Shown: in pieces, positions 55,371 to 64,000 of the stretch
Layout of the letters: each line of letters begins with the position of its first letter
How positions within the stretch are numbered: position 1 is the stretch's first letter
Source of the DNA: Polaribacter litorisediminis
GTDB lineage: Bacteria > Bacteroidota > Bacteroidia > Flavobacteriales > Flavobacteriaceae
Length of the DNA stretch: 64,000 bases
Direction of reading: 5' to 3'
Assembly: GCF_019968605.1 (NCBI RefSeq)
Contig: NZ_CP082966.1
Location: forward strand, 2,779,501-2,843,500
Made by a program: the position numbers and the translations under genes
The notes under the pieces: model-generated
The model's input: only the letters and a program-made list of their open reading frames with translations
Told to the model about the DNA's origin: nothing
Database searches by the model: none

Positions 55371-56372
55371 TTATCTAATACTAAAACCTGCACTTACGGT
55401 AAAAGTATCATACTCTTGCAAGGCATAATCAGCGCTTAAATTAAGGAAAAATAATTTAATTGATAAGCCTAAATTTGCTCTCATAGAATTTCCTTTGCTG
55501 TTTAAACTTACAGGATTTACATATACATTTTCACTTGTTGTATAAGTTCCTAAAATATCCACATCAGTATTGTAAGAAGCAGTACCAATACCCCCATACA
55601 ATGTTAAAATAGAAAGTTTCTTTGAGGCTAATAACTGAAATAAAAATGTTTGTGTATTAAACTCTAACACCTGATTTGATTGGAAGTTTTCTGAATCTAC
55701 GATAAATTTTGACCTCACATCATTCCAAGCAACTAAAGCAGAAAAATCAAACGGAAGTCTTTTCACAAAAGGAATCCATTGCTTTAAATCATGCATAACA
55801 CCGATACCAAATGTAGAAAACTCGTAGTCATCTGCAGTTTGTTTAGGTATAAATCTAATTTTTAAATCGGTGTTTTTAAAAAGTCCCACACCCAATTGCA
55901 CCATCGCGGAAGGCACGACATTAAAACCAATAGCCTCTTTTAGTCCAGATCCTGGTAAAGTAGAAGCTGAAGTAATAACAGTTCCATCAGTATCATAAAA
56001 CGTTAATAGAGGCCTATCATTCAATGCTTGAGAACCAAATATTGTCGGTAACTCTGCAGATGAGCTACCATCATATAATTTAATGTTCGTATAATCCGCA
56101 TTATTGAACGTAAATGTTTCATCACTTGCAGGTACAAAGGCAGCATTTGCAATAACAGCAATATCTATTCCTAAAAATTTGTGCGTTTTAGCTGTTGTAT
56201 ACCAACCCCCATTTATTCCATTTCCAAAACCCGCAATAAATGGTTTAAGATACCCTTGCATAAAAGTCTCAGTATCTGCTGAACCACCATCAAAAATTGT
56301 TCCTAAATCTATTTGCCCAAAGGAAACAGCGCTCCAAAGCAAAAAACATAAAATTGTTATATTTTTTTTCAT
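55371..56372 (-). CDS. DUF6588 family outer-membrane protein
   Basis: This 333-aa protein has a signal peptide (MKKNITILCFLLWSAVSFGQ), then YLKPFIAGFGNGINGGWYTTAKTHK and a barrel-like alternation ending in FTVSAGFSIR. This is the pattern of DUF6588 proteins, common in Bacteroidota and of unknown function. LKQWIPFVKRLPFDFSALVAWND is a family-typical stretch. A lipoprotein gene lies 49 bp upstream in the same direction, so the two are probably one operon. Confidence 0.8.
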   Translation of the reverse strand: MKKNITILCFLLWSAVSFGQIDLGTIFDGGSADTETFMQGYLKPFIAGFGNGINGGWYTTAKTHKFLGIDIAVIANAAFVPASDETFTFNNADYTNIKLYDGSSSAELPTIFGSQALNDRPLLTFYDTDGTVITSASTLPGSGLKEAIGFNVVPSAMVQLGVGLFKNTDLKIRFIPKQTADDYEFSTFGIGVMHDLKQWIPFVKRLPFDFSALVAWNDVRSKFIVDSENFQSNQVLEFNTQTFLFQLLASKKLSILTLYGGIGTASYNTDVDILGTYTTSENVYVNPVSLNSKGNSMRANLGLSIKLFFLNLSADYALQEYDTFTVSAGFSIR

Positions 56373-56421
56373 ACTATTAAAAGTTTATTGATCTAGTCGT
56401 TTTAGTTAAGACCTTTATTTT

Positions 56422-56919
56422 CTAAAGGCCAACTGTACTTTTAATAGTAGGAGTTACGACGATTACAAAAGCATCACTTTCTATAGGCGCAGTAGCTGTT
56501 CCTTCTATAATTACAGAAATTGTACCTGCATTAATATCATCGAGGATATTACTGGCACTCGCGGGAATTTCTACAATTGTTTCGGTTGATGACAATGTTA
56601 GTTGCTGCTCAAATAAAATGGTTTCGCCCGTTGTTACTTTTAAAGTACCCTCTATAGAGGTTCCTGAATACCCTTTTAAAGCCATAGCAACAGTCTCTAC
56701 ATCAGCCTCTATAAAAGTTGTTGCATTATTTAAAAGGTCAGATATATCTGCGGTGTCTTCTATTCTATAGGATGTTAAACCTTTTAAACCTATAACATCT
56801 ATTTCAGTTGGAAATGAGTCTATAACAACAAACTCTACAGATTCATTAGTTTCACAATTACTGAGCAAAAATACTGTAAAAAGTAAAACTGCAGTTTTCA
56901 TTAATTTCAATTTTTTCAT
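56422..56919 (-). CDS. Hypothetical lipoprotein
   Basis: This 165-aa protein has a lipobox (FLLSNC) after a hydrophobic segment, so it is a lipoprotein. The mature part is rich in beta-type Thr/Ile/Val/Glu and looks like a single beta-sandwich (GTLKVTTGETILFEQQLTLSSTETIVEIP). No family is recognised. It precedes and likely pairs with the DUF6588 protein. Confidence 0.7.
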   Translation of the reverse strand: MKKLKLMKTAVLLFTVFLLSNCETNESVEFVVIDSFPTEIDVIGLKGLTSYRIEDTADISDLLNNATTFIEADVETVAMALKGYSGTSIEGTLKVTTGETILFEQQLTLSSTETIVEIPASASNILDDINAGTISVIIEGTATAPIESDAFVIVVTPTIKSTVGL

Positions 56920-56981
56920 GATTATGTATTTGGGTTATTAATCAGTAGTCAAAGATAAGTAATATGTTTTTTGAAATAAAC

Positions 56982-57023
56982 TTTTAAAGACCAATATTTT
57001 AATAAAAATATTGGTCTTTAAAA
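56982..57023. repeat. 19-bp perfect inverted repeat between divergent genes
   Basis: TTTTAAAGACCAATATTTT and AAAATATTGGTCTTTAAAA are separated by only AATA. The structure resembles a terminator, yet both flanking genes (lipoprotein and mdh) point away from it. It may be an operator, an attenuator or a relic. Confidence 0.75.
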
Positions 57024-57198
57024 ACTAAACATCTTATGTAAGATCATAATAAATAGAATCTTTCTCTTTTTTTATCTCAAAATAACACTTCAAAAAACCT
57101 TCAACTTATTAGAATTTTGAAAACAATTTAAACTGAATTTTGAATAATATTTCGTACTTTTACGTCTATTATTTTAACAGAATTAAAAGTAGATTTAT

Positions 57199-58125
57199 AT
57201 GAAAATTACAGTAGTTGGTGCGGGTGCCGTAGGTGCAAGTTGTGCAGAATACATAGCAATTAAAGATTTTGCTTCAGAGGTTGTTTTGTTAGACATTAAA
57301 GAAGGGTATGCAGAAGGAAAAGCAATGGACTTAATGCAAACGGCGTCTTTAAATAGTTTTGATACAAAAATTACAGGAAGTACAAATGATTATGCTAAAA
57401 CTGCAAACTCTGATATTTGTGTAATTACTTCTGGCATCCCTAGAAAACCAGGAATGACGCGTGAAGAATTAATTGGAATTAATGCAGGAATTGTAAAAAC
57501 TGTTTCTTCAAATTTAATTGAGCATTCTCCAAACACCATTATTATTGTAGTTTCTAATCCTATGGATACAATGACGTATTTAGTTCATAAAACTACAGGT
57601 TTGCCTAAAAATAAAATTATTGGAATGGGCGGAGCATTAGATTCTGCTCGTTTTAAATATAGATTAGCAGAGGCTTTAGGAGCGCCTATTTCTGATGTTG
57701 ATGGTATGGTAATTGGTGGTCATTCCGATAAAGGAATGGTGCCTTTAACAAGATTAGCAACTCGAAACTCTGTACCTGTTTCTGAATTTATTTCAGAAGA
57801 AAGATTAGATCAAGTAATGCAAGACACCAAAGTAGGTGGTGCAACTTTAACGGGTTTATTAGGTACTTCTGCTTGGTATGCTCCTGGAGCAGCAGTTAGC
57901 GGATTAGTGCAAGCAATTGCCTGTGACCAAAAGAAAATTTATCCTTGTTCTACTTTATTAGAAGGTGAATACGGTTTAAATGATCTTTGTATTGGAGTTC
58001 CTGTGGTTTTAGGTAAAAACGGAATTGAAAGCATTGTTGAAATTAATTTAAGTGATGCTGAAAAAGCTCATTTAGCAGCATCTGCTGAAGGAGTTAAAGC
58101 AACTAACGGATTGTTAGAGTTATAA
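57199..58125 (+). CDS. mdh: Malate dehydrogenase
   Basis: This 308-aa enzyme oxidises malate to oxaloacetate with NAD+ in the TCA cycle. Visible are the NAD-binding GAGAVGASCAEYIA with Asp in VVLLDIKEG, the substrate-loop arginines in TSGIPRKPGMTREELIGIN, VVSNPMDTMTYL, and the catalytic His in GGHSDKGMVPL (GGHGD type). The LDH-like MDH length is normal. It is monocistronic with its own terminator. Confidence 0.96.
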   Translation: MKITVVGAGAVGASCAEYIAIKDFASEVVLLDIKEGYAEGKAMDLMQTASLNSFDTKITGSTNDYAKTANSDICVITSGIPRKPGMTREELIGINAGIVKTVSSNLIEHSPNTIIIVVSNPMDTMTYLVHKTTGLPKNKIIGMGGALDSARFKYRLAEALGAPISDVDGMVIGGHSDKGMVPLTRLATRNSVPVSEFISEERLDQVMQDTKVGGATLTGLLGTSAWYAPGAAVSGLVQAIACDQKKIYPCSTLLEGEYGLNDLCIGVPVVLGKNGIESIVEINLSDAEKAHLAASAEGVKATNGLLEL

Positions 58126-58169
58126 AAAACGTAGCATCTTTTTTTAATCTTACAAATAGCATACAAATT

Positions 58170-58201
58170 AAAAGCCTTAAAGATCTTCTTTGAGGCTTTT
58201 T
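58170..58201 (+). terminator. Terminator behind mdh
   Basis: AAAAGCCT and AGGCTTTT enclose an inner imperfect stem (AAAGA/TCTTT), followed by T's, 45 bp after mdh. Confidence 0.8.
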
Positions 58202-58296
58202 AACCTCTATAAAAAAGGAAAAAAGGGGGTTTTATTCAGGTAAATTCAAGTTGTAAATGGTATAATACTTATGTTTGTACTTAAATTGCTACCAAA

Positions 58297-60408
58297 GTGG
58301 AAAATCAAACACAAACTCTTTTAAAAAAAGTATTCGGCTTCGAGAAATTTCGTCCGTTACAGGAAGAAATCATCAACCGAACCATCAACGGTAAAGATAG
58401 TTTTGTATTAATGCCAACCGGCGGCGGAAAATCGATGTGTTTCCAAATTCCCGCATTGGTTTTCGATGGAATTACCATTGTAGTTTCGCCACTTATTTCC
58501 CTCATGAAAGACCAAGTACAAGCTTTAAAATCGAACGGAATAAAAGCCGATTTTTTTAACAGTTCTATCTCTTCGCAAGAAGAAAATGAAGTAATTAACA
58601 AGGCTATTAATGGCGATTTACAATTATTATATCTATCCCCAGAAAAGCTAATATCGGTTCGTAATACTTGGTTACAACAACTAAATATAAAATTAGTAGC
58701 TATTGATGAAGCGCATTGTGTGAGTATGTGGGGGCATGATTTTAGGCCTGAATATACACAATTAAAAGTATTTAGAAAGACATTACCAGAGGTGCCTTTT
58801 ATGGCATTAACCGCCACTGCAGACAAATCTGCTCGGAAAGATATTGAGGAGCAATTAGGCTTAACAAACTCCAAATTATTCATATCTTCTTTTGATCGAA
58901 AAAATTTAAGTATCGAAGTACGAGGACAAGTCCCAAAAAAGAAAAAGCTACAAGAAATTGTAAATTTTATAAAACGACGAAAAGACGAAAGTGGTATTAT
59001 TTATTGTTTGAGTAGAAAAAACACAGAAGAAGTAGCAAGTTACCTGAAACAAGAGGGTCATTCCGTAGCGTTCTATCATGCAGGAATGAATCATGAAGAA
59101 AGAGAAAAAACACAAACTGATTTTATAAATGATGACACAAAAATAATTGTTGCCACCATTGCTTTCGGAATGGGGATTGACAAATCGAATGTTCGCTTCG
59201 TAATTCATTATAATTTACCAAAAAACCTCGAAGGTTATTACCAAGAAATAGGAAGGGCAGGAAGAGATGGGTTACCCTCAGAAACTATGCTATACTATAA
59301 TATGAGAGATTTTGTGCTGTATAGCCAATTTGCAGATGAGGGTGCAAATACTGCTATGCAAAAAGAAAAATTAAATAGAATGCTTCAATTTGCAGAAGCT
59401 AAATCATGCAGAAGAAAAATATTATTGTCTTATTTTGGAGAACATCTTACTGAAAACTGCGGCAATTGCGATGTTTGTGAAAATCCGCCGAAAGATTTTG
59501 AAGGCACTATTCTATCACAAAAGGCATTGTCAGGAATCGCAAGAATGAAAGAAAAAGATGGAATCACGATGTTAATTAATGTATTAAGAGGAAGCAATAA
59601 TGCAGATATTCACGCAAAACAATATTTTAATTTAAAAACATATGGAATAGGAAAAGATGTTAGTTTTTTTGATTGGCGAGATTATATCATTCAAATGGCA
59701 AATCAAGGATTGATAGAAATAATGTACGCCGAAAGTTCTGCCTTAAAAATAACACCTATTGGGTGGAAAGTTTTAAAAGGAGAAAAAACGATACGATTAA
59801 CAACTCCTGTAAGTGCAGAGGATAAAAATAAATTACAAAAACCAGCAAAAAGTACGACCATAGGCGAAACGAATCATGACTTATTTGCAGAACTTAAAAA
59901 AATAAGATATACAATCGCAAAAGAAGAAAAGATGCCAGCTTACATAATTTTTAATGACAAATCATTAAAACTAATGGCAAGTGAACTTCCCACAACCGAA
60001 AATGAATTTTTAGCGATTTCAGGAGTTGGAATGAACAAAATGGAAAAATATGGTGAGGAATTTATGAGTATCATTCGTAAATTTAAAAACGTAGCTCGGC
60101 CCCGTAAAATTCCTACAACACAAAAAACCTTTAACTTGTTTAAAGAAGGTTTACATCCCGCAGAAATTGCAGAGAGAAGAAATCTTTCAATAACCACTAT
60201 TTTCTCGCATCTATCTCAATTATTTACGGAAGGAAAAGAAATTGAATTAGAAAAATATGTAACGAAACAAACTGTTGATCAAGTTCGGGTTCTTTTTAAT
60301 GAATTAGGTCGAAAAATGGAGCTGAAACCAATTTACGACAAACTAAACGAGCAAGTTTCTTACAGTGAAATACGGTTAAGTATTGCGCTCATTCAAAAAA
60401 ACGAGTGA
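58297..60408 (+). CDS. recQ: RecQ-type ATP-dependent DNA helicase
   Basis: This 703-aa protein starts at GTG (58297), since FGFEKFRPLQ lies only 12 residues in and no ATG precedes it. The helicase core has Walker A MPTGGGKSM, the DEAH box AIDEAHCVSMWGHDFRPEY, TATAD, and motif VI GRAGRDG. The zinc-binding CRRKILLSYFGEHLTENCGNCDVC, RQC winged helix and HRDC domain (FAELKKIRYTIAKEEKMPAYIIFND) follow. A C-terminal helix-turn-helix (HPAEIAERRNLSITTIFSHLSQL) is typical of the longer bacterial RecQ forms. It unwinds recombination intermediates. Confidence 0.95.
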   Translation: MENQTQTLLKKVFGFEKFRPLQEEIINRTINGKDSFVLMPTGGGKSMCFQIPALVFDGITIVVSPLISLMKDQVQALKSNGIKADFFNSSISSQEENEVINKAINGDLQLLYLSPEKLISVRNTWLQQLNIKLVAIDEAHCVSMWGHDFRPEYTQLKVFRKTLPEVPFMALTATADKSARKDIEEQLGLTNSKLFISSFDRKNLSIEVRGQVPKKKKLQEIVNFIKRRKDESGIIYCLSRKNTEEVASYLKQEGHSVAFYHAGMNHEEREKTQTDFINDDTKIIVATIAFGMGIDKSNVRFVIHYNLPKNLEGYYQEIGRAGRDGLPSETMLYYNMRDFVLYSQFADEGANTAMQKEKLNRMLQFAEAKSCRRKILLSYFGEHLTENCGNCDVCENPPKDFEGTILSQKALSGIARMKEKDGITMLINVLRGSNNADIHAKQYFNLKTYGIGKDVSFFDWRDYIIQMANQGLIEIMYAESSALKITPIGWKVLKGEKTIRLTTPVSAEDKNKLQKPAKSTTIGETNHDLFAELKKIRYTIAKEEKMPAYIIFNDKSLKLMASELPTTENEFLAISGVGMNKMEKYGEEFMSIIRKFKNVARPRKIPTTQKTFNLFKEGLHPAEIAERRNLSITTIFSHLSQLFTEGKEIELEKYVTKQTVDQVRVLFNELGRKMELKPIYDKLNEQVSYSEIRLSIALIQKNE

Positions 60409-60422
60409 GCCATTAAACGTAA

Positions 60423-60455
60423 AGACCTCACAAATTTAAAAAATCTGTGAGGTCT
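60423..60455. terminator. Dispersed palindrome, recQ-fhs convergent gap
   Basis: AGACCTCACAAATTT faces AAATCTGTGAGGTCT, a diverged member of the family at 3304. It lies between convergent recQ and fhs, suiting a bidirectional terminator. Confidence 0.65.
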
Positions 60456-60513
60456 GGTATTTCTATCCAATTGAATTTTCTACTTTGGGGAAATGTCTGA
60501 AAGACAATGGGGA

Positions 60514-62190
60514 TTAAGATAATCCAGAAATAACACCATCATCATCAATCCTCATATTTTCTGATGCTGGTTTTGATGGCAAACCTGGCATTCGCATCAT
60601 TTTTCCTAAAATAGGAATTAAAAATTGTGCCCCTGCCGCAATTTCAATTTCTCGCACTGTTATTGAAAAATTTTCAGGACGACCAATGAGTTGATCATCA
60701 TCAGAAAAAGACTTTTGAGTTTTCGCCATACAAATTGCAAAATCATCAAATCCTAATCTACTAATTCTTCTCAAATTCAATTGCGCTAATTTGCTATACT
60801 CAACATTTTTTGCACCATAAATTTCCTTAGCAATTTTATCTATTTTGTCTTTCACAGGACTTTTCCAATTATATAAGGGTTGGTATTGAGTTGCAGAATT
60901 TTCAACAACATTTACAACAGCATTTGCTAAATCTTTGGCGCCCTCTCCTCCTTTTGCCCATCCTTCAGACAAAACAGCTTCTACATTTAAACTTGCACAT
61001 TTTTCAATCACAAAATTTACTTCATCATCAGAATCTGAGAGAAACGAATTAATTGCGACAACCGGTTCTATGTTAAATTTTCTAATATTCTCTATATGCT
61101 TTTCAAGATTCTTGAAACCTTCTTTCACTTTTTTGATACTTGGCGTATTATATTCATCTTGTTTTGCGCCTCCATGATGGCGCAAAGCTCTAATTGTTGC
61201 GACTAAAACCACACATTTCGGATTTAGTTTTGCAAACTGACATTTGATATTTAAAAATTTTTCTGCCCCTAAATCGGCACCAAAACCTGCTTCTGTAACG
61301 ACATAATCAGATACCGATAAGCCCATTTTTGTAGCAATAATAGTATTGGTTCCTTGGGCGATATTGGCAAAGGGGCCTCCGTGAATTATTGCTGGATTCC
61401 CCTCTAGCGTTTGCACTAAATTTGGTTTAATCGCGTCTTTTAGTAAAATTGTCATCGCATTCTCTGCCTTTAAGTCGCGCGCAAAAACAGGTTTATTCTC
61501 AAAAGTAAATCCGACTAAAATATTCCCCAAACGTTCTTTTAAGTTTGCAAGATTAGATGCCATACACAGAATTGCCATCACCTCAGAGGCGGGTGTAATA
61601 TTGAATCCGTCTTGTCTAGGAACCCCATTTGCCCTACCACCCAAACCAATCGTAATATCTCTTAAAGCACGATCATTCATATCAATAACGCGTTTCCAAA
61701 GAACAGTTCTCGCATCAATATTTAAAGTATTTGTTTTATTTTGTATCGCATTATCAATTAAAGCTGATAATAAATTATTTGCTTTTTCAACAGCATTAAA
61801 ATCTCCAGTGAAATGAAGGTTAATATCTTCCATAGGTACAACTTGAGAAAATCCACCACCTGCTGCCCCGCCTTTCATCCCAAAAACAGGTCCTAATGAT
61901 GGCTCTCTTAAAACCACCGTGGCTTGCTTTCCTATTTTATTTAATCCTTCGGTTAAACCAATAGAAACTGTTGTTTTTCCTTCCCCTGCTGGAGTGGGCG
62001 TTAATGCAGTCACTAAAACCAAATTACCTTTTTCTATTTTTTTATCATCAATTAACGAGAGCGGCAATTTTGCTTTGTATTTACCATACATTTCTAAATC
62101 GTCTTCTTCTATATTAATTTTGGTTGCAATTTCTTTTATATGTTGTAATTTTATAGCCTGTGCTATTTCTATATCCGACAGATGTGACAT
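60514..62190 (-). CDS. fhs: Formate--tetrahydrofolate ligase
   Basis: This 558-aa enzyme makes 10-formyl-THF from formate, THF and ATP for one-carbon metabolism. The P-loop is LTPTPAGEGKTTVSIGL near residue 62. LREPSLGPVFGMKGGAAGGG and FTGDFNAVEKANNLLSALIDN are signature blocks, followed by VLVATIRALRHHGGAK. The C-terminus FLIPILGKMMRMPGLPSKPAS is standard. The length is normal and the gene is monocistronic. Confidence 0.97.
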   Translation of the reverse strand: MSHLSDIEIAQAIKLQHIKEIATKINIEEDDLEMYGKYKAKLPLSLIDDKKIEKGNLVLVTALTPTPAGEGKTTVSIGLTEGLNKIGKQATVVLREPSLGPVFGMKGGAAGGGFSQVVPMEDINLHFTGDFNAVEKANNLLSALIDNAIQNKTNTLNIDARTVLWKRVIDMNDRALRDITIGLGGRANGVPRQDGFNITPASEVMAILCMASNLANLKERLGNILVGFTFENKPVFARDLKAENAMTILLKDAIKPNLVQTLEGNPAIIHGGPFANIAQGTNTIIATKMGLSVSDYVVTEAGFGADLGAEKFLNIKCQFAKLNPKCVVLVATIRALRHHGGAKQDEYNTPSIKKVKEGFKNLEKHIENIRKFNIEPVVAINSFLSDSDDEVNFVIEKCASLNVEAVLSEGWAKGGEGAKDLANAVVNVVENSATQYQPLYNWKSPVKDKIDKIAKEIYGAKNVEYSKLAQLNLRRISRLGFDDFAICMAKTQKSFSDDDQLIGRPENFSITVREIEIAAGAQFLIPILGKMMRMPGLPSKPASENMRIDDDGVISGLS

Positions 62191-62538
62191 ATTCTTAATA
62201 ATTAGAGGTTTTTTTTTATCAATTCATAAATTTAAGACAAACATTTTTAATAATAGATACTATTTCTAAAGTTTTATAGCAATCCTAACATAAAAATTTA
62301 GACACAACAAATGAAACGATTTTACTCGTTAAATTACCTTAATGGTTTCTTATTTTTTTTTCATCCCATAAAACCAATTTTCATAGATTTTAGGCTGCTT
62401 TTATCTAATTTTGTTCCCAATAAAATCGATAAAATTACCTTTTAAAGAAAGTTGCGTATGTTTTCGGGTAATTTTCTTCCTTTTGGAATTTTAAATTTAA
62501 TGTAATCTTGAAATCTAATTACCAATAAACGATGCCAT

Positions 62539-62585
62539 AAGATTACTTTTTACTGTTATTGAGAGTAATCTTTTTTATATATTTG
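62539..62585 (+). promoter_or_regulatory. Promoter with overlapping inverted repeat before the 200-aa gene
   Basis: TATATTTG at 62578-62585 is a consensus -7 box only 4 bp before the ATG at 62590, implying a leaderless or nearly leaderless mRNA. AAGATTACT (62539-62547) and AGTAATCTT (62564-62572) form an inverted repeat over the -33 region. No plus-strand gene lies upstream to terminate, so an operator is more likely than a terminator. The rest of 62191-62538 has no visible gene. Confidence 0.5.
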
Positions 62586-62589
62586 ACCC

Positions 62590-63192
62590 ATGAATGTGAA
62601 GTGGTACATTAGCACACTATTTTTAATACTTATCTACTGGGGAGGGTTCCAAGAGCCAATTTCTGTGCGGAACCAAGAAATTGTTTTAGAATTTTTTGAC
62701 ACTAAAATCAACCAAAAAAATATTGAAAGCATCAGTACTGATATTCAAGAAAAGCTTTTAAAAATTGGTGTTTCTAATATTAAAATTCAAGAAACCGCAA
62801 ATGGTACTTTAAAAATTTCATATTTTAGTATCGTTCCTACAGAAACAATTAAAGCTGCTCTGGCTGAGGATATAGACCTTGTTTCCGATCAGAAATCAAA
62901 AAATAATCAAAATAACACTCCTTCTTCTCATTATAATATTGATATATATCAGTTAACCGACGAAGCAGATTTATCAAATTTAGATGATAAATTTATATTT
63001 GAAATTAAGTATAACTCTGACAGATTTACGAATAATTACAAGTACGCTCACACAAGAAGTTTACAAATACACCATACAAATCAACTTTTTAAAATCGCTT
63101 ATAAAGCGAACAAAAAAAGTCCTTTTACAAAAGATCGCACTTCACATAAAGAGCCAGAAGTTAGAGCTGGACCCTGCATTTACGATATCTAA
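62590..63192 (+). CDS. Hypothetical exported or membrane-anchored protein
   Basis: This 200-aa protein has an N-terminal hydrophobic segment (WYISTLFLILIYWGGF), probably a signal anchor. The following region (NQEIVLEFFDTKINQKNIESISTDIQEKLLKIGVSNIKIQE) looks like a ferredoxin-like alpha/beta fold related in pattern to the periplasmic P1-type domain of SecD. The tail is basic and ends CIYDI. It lies 150 bp before secDF in the same direction. No function is known; a link to protein export is only suggested by position. Confidence 0.7.
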   Translation: MNVKWYISTLFLILIYWGGFQEPISVRNQEIVLEFFDTKINQKNIESISTDIQEKLLKIGVSNIKIQETANGTLKISYFSIVPTETIKAALAEDIDLVSDQKSKNNQNNTPSSHYNIDIYQLTDEADLSNLDDKFIFEIKYNSDRFTNNYKYAHTRSLQIHHTNQLFKIAYKANKKSPFTKDRTSHKEPEVRAGPCIYDI

Positions 63193-63276
63193 AGATATAT
63201 TAGTTTACATATTTCTTAAACTACTTTAACCTCATGAGTATGAAACTCATAAATAAAAAACATTCCATAAGAATAA

Positions 63277-63307
63277 TTGTCAAATTTTAAGAGAAGTTAT
63301 ATATTTG
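63277..63307 (+). promoter_or_regulatory. secDF promoter
   Basis: TTG (63277-63279), a 20-bp spacer and TATATTTG (63300-63307) match the Bacteroidota consensus, 35 bp before the secDF start. Confidence 0.7.
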
Positions 63308-63342
63308 CCCGCTTTTAATTTTTTGAACAAAAAACATATCAA

Positions 63343-64000
63343 ATGCAAAACAAGGGACTTATTAAATTATTCGCAATCCTTTTCGGATTGGTGAGTTTAT
63401 ACCAATTATCATTTACATTTCTAGCGAATAAAGTAGAAGATGATGCTGTAATTTATGCTGATAGCAAAGCAGATGAAAATGACGCTAGACAAAAAGCAAC
63501 CTTCGAAAGAAAATTTTTGGATAGCGTTGCGAACAAAGACATTATCGATTTAGGGATTGTGCAATACACTTATAATGACGTAAAAGACAAAGAAATGAAT
63601 CTTGGTCTTGACTTAAAAGGTGGTATTAATGCAATTTTACAGGTTTCTGTAAAAGAAGTTTTAAAAAGCTTGTCTAACGACTCTAAAAACGAAGCCTTTA
63701 ATAAGGCTTTAGATGCCGCAGATGTTAGACAGAAAAATAGTAATTTAAATTATTTAGATTTATTTTTTGAGGAATTTCAAAAAATTGCTGGAACTACAAA
63801 ATTAAGTGATCCTTCTATATTCGGAACAAAAGCTTTAAGCGAAAAGATTTCTTTTGACGAAGAAAACATTACCGTTAGAGAAACTTTACAAGAAGAAATT
63901 AACAGTTCTATTGGTACTGCTTTTGAAGTATTAAGAAGTAGAATTGATAAATTTGGAGTTACGCAACCAAACATCCAAAGAATCGGAAACTCTGGTAGAA
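63343..64000 (+). CDS. secDF: Protein translocase SecD/SecDF, 5' part only
   Basis: The ATG at 63343 opens MQNKGLIKLFAILFGLVSLYQL, the first transmembrane segment, and the frame runs past the window end (about 219 codons seen). NLGLDLKGGINAILQV is the hallmark D1 motif of SecD, and VLRSRIDKFGVTQPNIQ with GNSGR begins the conserved periplasmic P1 region. SecD/SecF use the proton gradient to pull preproteins through SecYEG. In Bacteroidota the two are usually fused; that part is outside the window. Confidence 0.93.
   Translation, partial: MQNKGLIKLFAILFGLVSLYQLSFTFLANKVEDDAVIYADSKADENDARQKATFERKFLDSVANKDIIDLGIVQYTYNDVKDKEMNLGLDLKGGINAILQVSVKEVLKSLSNDSKNEAFNKALDAADVRQKNSNLNYLDLFFEEFQKIAGTTKLSDPSIFGTKALSEKISFDEENITVRETLQEEINSSIGTAFEVLRSRIDKFGVTQPNIQRIGNSGR

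Noticed and set aside
58305..58883. 192-codon minus-strand ORF opposite recQ
   Set aside because: Antisense to the conserved helicase core; the length comes from codon bias of recQ, not from a gene.

Overview
The window is low-GC, gene-dense DNA from a member of the Bacteroidota, most likely a marine Flavobacteriaceae of the Polaribacter/Tenacibaculum type. The evidence is a SusC/SusD pair, SecDF as one polypeptide, a GEDNYALAA tmRNA tag, TAnnTTTG-type -7 promoter boxes, many lipoproteins and outer-membrane barrels, and AT-rich codon use. The genus is an inference; no rRNA gene is present.

Layout: (1) 1-7.5 kb holds the end of a SusC receptor, SusD, a sodium:solute symporter, and a tight run of phosphoesterase-like, rhodanese, TIGR04282 transferase and purine nucleoside phosphorylase genes. 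This resembles the accessory part of an arsenosugar/rSAM cluster. (2) 7.5-10.8 kb holds a decayed DUF1801 gene, a membrane protein, DUF3820, an AlaDH/saccharopine-dehydrogenase-like enzyme and tmRNA. (3) 10.9-19.3 kb, directly behind tmRNA, is a probable defence island: excisionase-like HTH, an AbiH/IS3 chimeric remnant, RhuM, AbiH, a type IIG restriction-methylase and HipBA. (4) 19.4-35.1 kb is mixed housekeeping and envelope genes: MltF-like transglycosylase, glycosyltransferases, an FtsE-type ATPase, a large TPR protein paired with an outer-membrane barrel, an M28 peptidase, an amidohydrolase and a stand-alone TonB plug protein. (5) 35.6-45.5 kb is a full trp operon (trpE-G-D-C-F-B-A, minus strand) with a Trp-Trp-Trp leader peptide and attenuator. 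Four tandem 353-bp units lie between trpD and trpC, each carrying a 56-codon membrane-protein ORF, and one is split by an IS. (6) 45.8-51.1 kb is a divergent operon: a leader peptide with 7 Asn in 15 residues, a terminator hairpin, gatC, gatA and a gatB-aspS fusion. (7) 51.3-64 kb holds a porin-like protein, gyrB, DUF6588, a lipoprotein, mdh, recQ, fhs and the start of secDF.

The most striking system is the gat/aspS operon. The sequence suggests ribosome-mediated attenuation that senses Asn-tRNA(Asn) charging. It would control the indirect route Asp-tRNA(Asn) to Asn-tRNA(Asn), with the amidotransferase B subunit covalently joined to an AspRS. That AspRS carries the His associated with non-discriminating enzymes. 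The operon sits back to back with a classical Trp attenuator, so one intergenic region carries two tRNA-charging sensors. The second notable structure is the 353-bp amplification inside the trp operon.
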